A stretch of DNA of 64,000 bases from NCBI RefSeq assembly GCF_000712595.1, contig NZ_JOTN01000013.1, positions 62,001 through 126,000 of the forward strand, given 5' to 3'. This document shows positions 63,711-64,000 of the stretch, piece by piece (the first letter of the stretch is position 1; each line of letters begins with the position of its first letter). A model generated the notes under the pieces. It worked only from the letters and a program-made list of their open reading frames with translations, was not told the DNA's origin and searched no databases. The DNA comes from Bacillus manliponensis (GTDB lineage Bacteria; Bacillota; Bacilli; Bacillales; Bacillaceae_G). The position numbers were made by a program, and so were the translations under genes.

Positions 63711-63741
63711 ATTGTTTTTGTTAAGAAATGAGGGTTCATTT

Positions 63742-64000
63742 ATGAAAAATTCCGTAATTTTAAGTTCACAGCAATTTAGAGATTTACGAGAAATTAAGCC
63801 GTACTTCAACGAAAAAAAACAATTAACAAAATTAAAAAATGAATTATACGACAGAATCAAAGTTTATTATGGGGACCGATGGTACCTTTTCAAAAAAGAA
63901 GTACAAGCTGCATTACAAGATTTATGCTTTAAGTCCCAAGAAAGAGGGGTATGTTATTATCAACCAGATAAACTAGCTACTAAATACGGGATTGGTGTTC
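63742..64000 (+). CDS. Partial gene leaving the window, possible DNA-binding/replication protein
   Basis: 86 codons from ATG 63742 behind GAGGGTTC. The protein begins MKNSVILSSQQFRDLREIKP; it is basic and helical, and near the edge reads QPDKLATKYGIGV, which looks like the start of an HTH. Family not recognised. The elaborate leader upstream and the adjacent partition locus make a replication initiator a fair guess. The 3' part is outside the window. Confidence 0.45.
   Translation, partial: MKNSVILSSQQFRDLREIKPYFNEKKQLTKLKNELYDRIKVYYGDRWYLFKKEVQAALQDLCFKSQERGVCYYQPDKLATKYGIGV

Noticed and set aside
1-64000. tRNA, rRNA or integrated prophage genes
   Set aside because: No cloverleaf-like or conserved rRNA sequence and no phage structural gene was seen on either strand; by-eye screening could miss a diverged tRNA.

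Overview
The window is low-GC, Gram-positive DNA with strong AGGAGG-type ribosome sites. It reads as part of a large accessory plasmid of the Bacillus cereus/thuringiensis group. The evidence is a tubulin-type (type III) partition system with flanking MerR/coiled-coil genes, a VirD4-like coupling protein with replication-relaxation proteins, duplicated iteron-bearing replicon-like modules, many group II introns and transposon remnants, and B. cereus-group secreted families. It contains no rRNA, tRNA or core housekeeping operon.

Layout. 1-6.8 kb: a plus-strand biosynthetic operon entering from the left. It encodes a degenerate ketoacyl-synthase III, an SbnI/SerK-like ParB-fold protein, an unknown protein, two BtrH-like acyltransferases, a flavin oxidoreductase, an acyl carrier protein and an aminoacyl-tRNA-synthetase-like amino acid:[carrier protein] ligase. 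7.3-9.9 kb: a putative abortive-infection membrane protein, a membrane companion and a cytochrome P450 stump. 10.6-15.9 and 23.9-29.3 kb: two homologous replicon-like modules. Each has a minus-strand ~562 aa protein, about 1 kb of iterons and a divergent ~563 aa HTH protein; the iterons differ between copies. 16-23.7 kb: small membrane and secreted proteins, an orphan transposon-type omega-RNA-like structure and an ssb gene broken by a nonsense codon. 29.5-31 kb: two tandem ComX-like pheromone precursors and a ComQ-like prenyltransferase. 31-41 kb: accessory cargo, including secreted proteins, RidA with a leader peptide/attenuator, a LytTR-DUF3021 pair, an alpha/beta hydrolase, an Rpn nuclease and a Tn3 transposase remnant. 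40.8-50.7 kb: a minus-strand cassette with a ThiF-like gene, riddled with three group II introns; one lies inside domain V of another (a twintron). 51-58.4 kb: a DNA-transfer or processing block. 58.8-62.9 kb: the tubY-like/tubC/tubR/tubZ/tubY-like segregation locus. 63.2-64 kb: a structured leader with features of antisense-controlled attenuation ahead of a gene leaving the window.

How the parts may work together. Segregation is probably by TubZ filaments pulling TubR bound to the iterons at 59.57-59.99 kb. Transfer would involve the coupling protein and its neighbours. Replication may use one or more of the iteron modules and possibly the gene at the right edge. The strongest candidates for undescribed biology are the aminoacyl-carrier-protein pathway, the plasmid-borne comX-comX-comQ set without comP/comA, the paired replicon modules, a shared 5' leader on two single-strand-DNA-protein genes, and the nested introns with mismatched exons. 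All family names come from reading the sequence; no database search was run.
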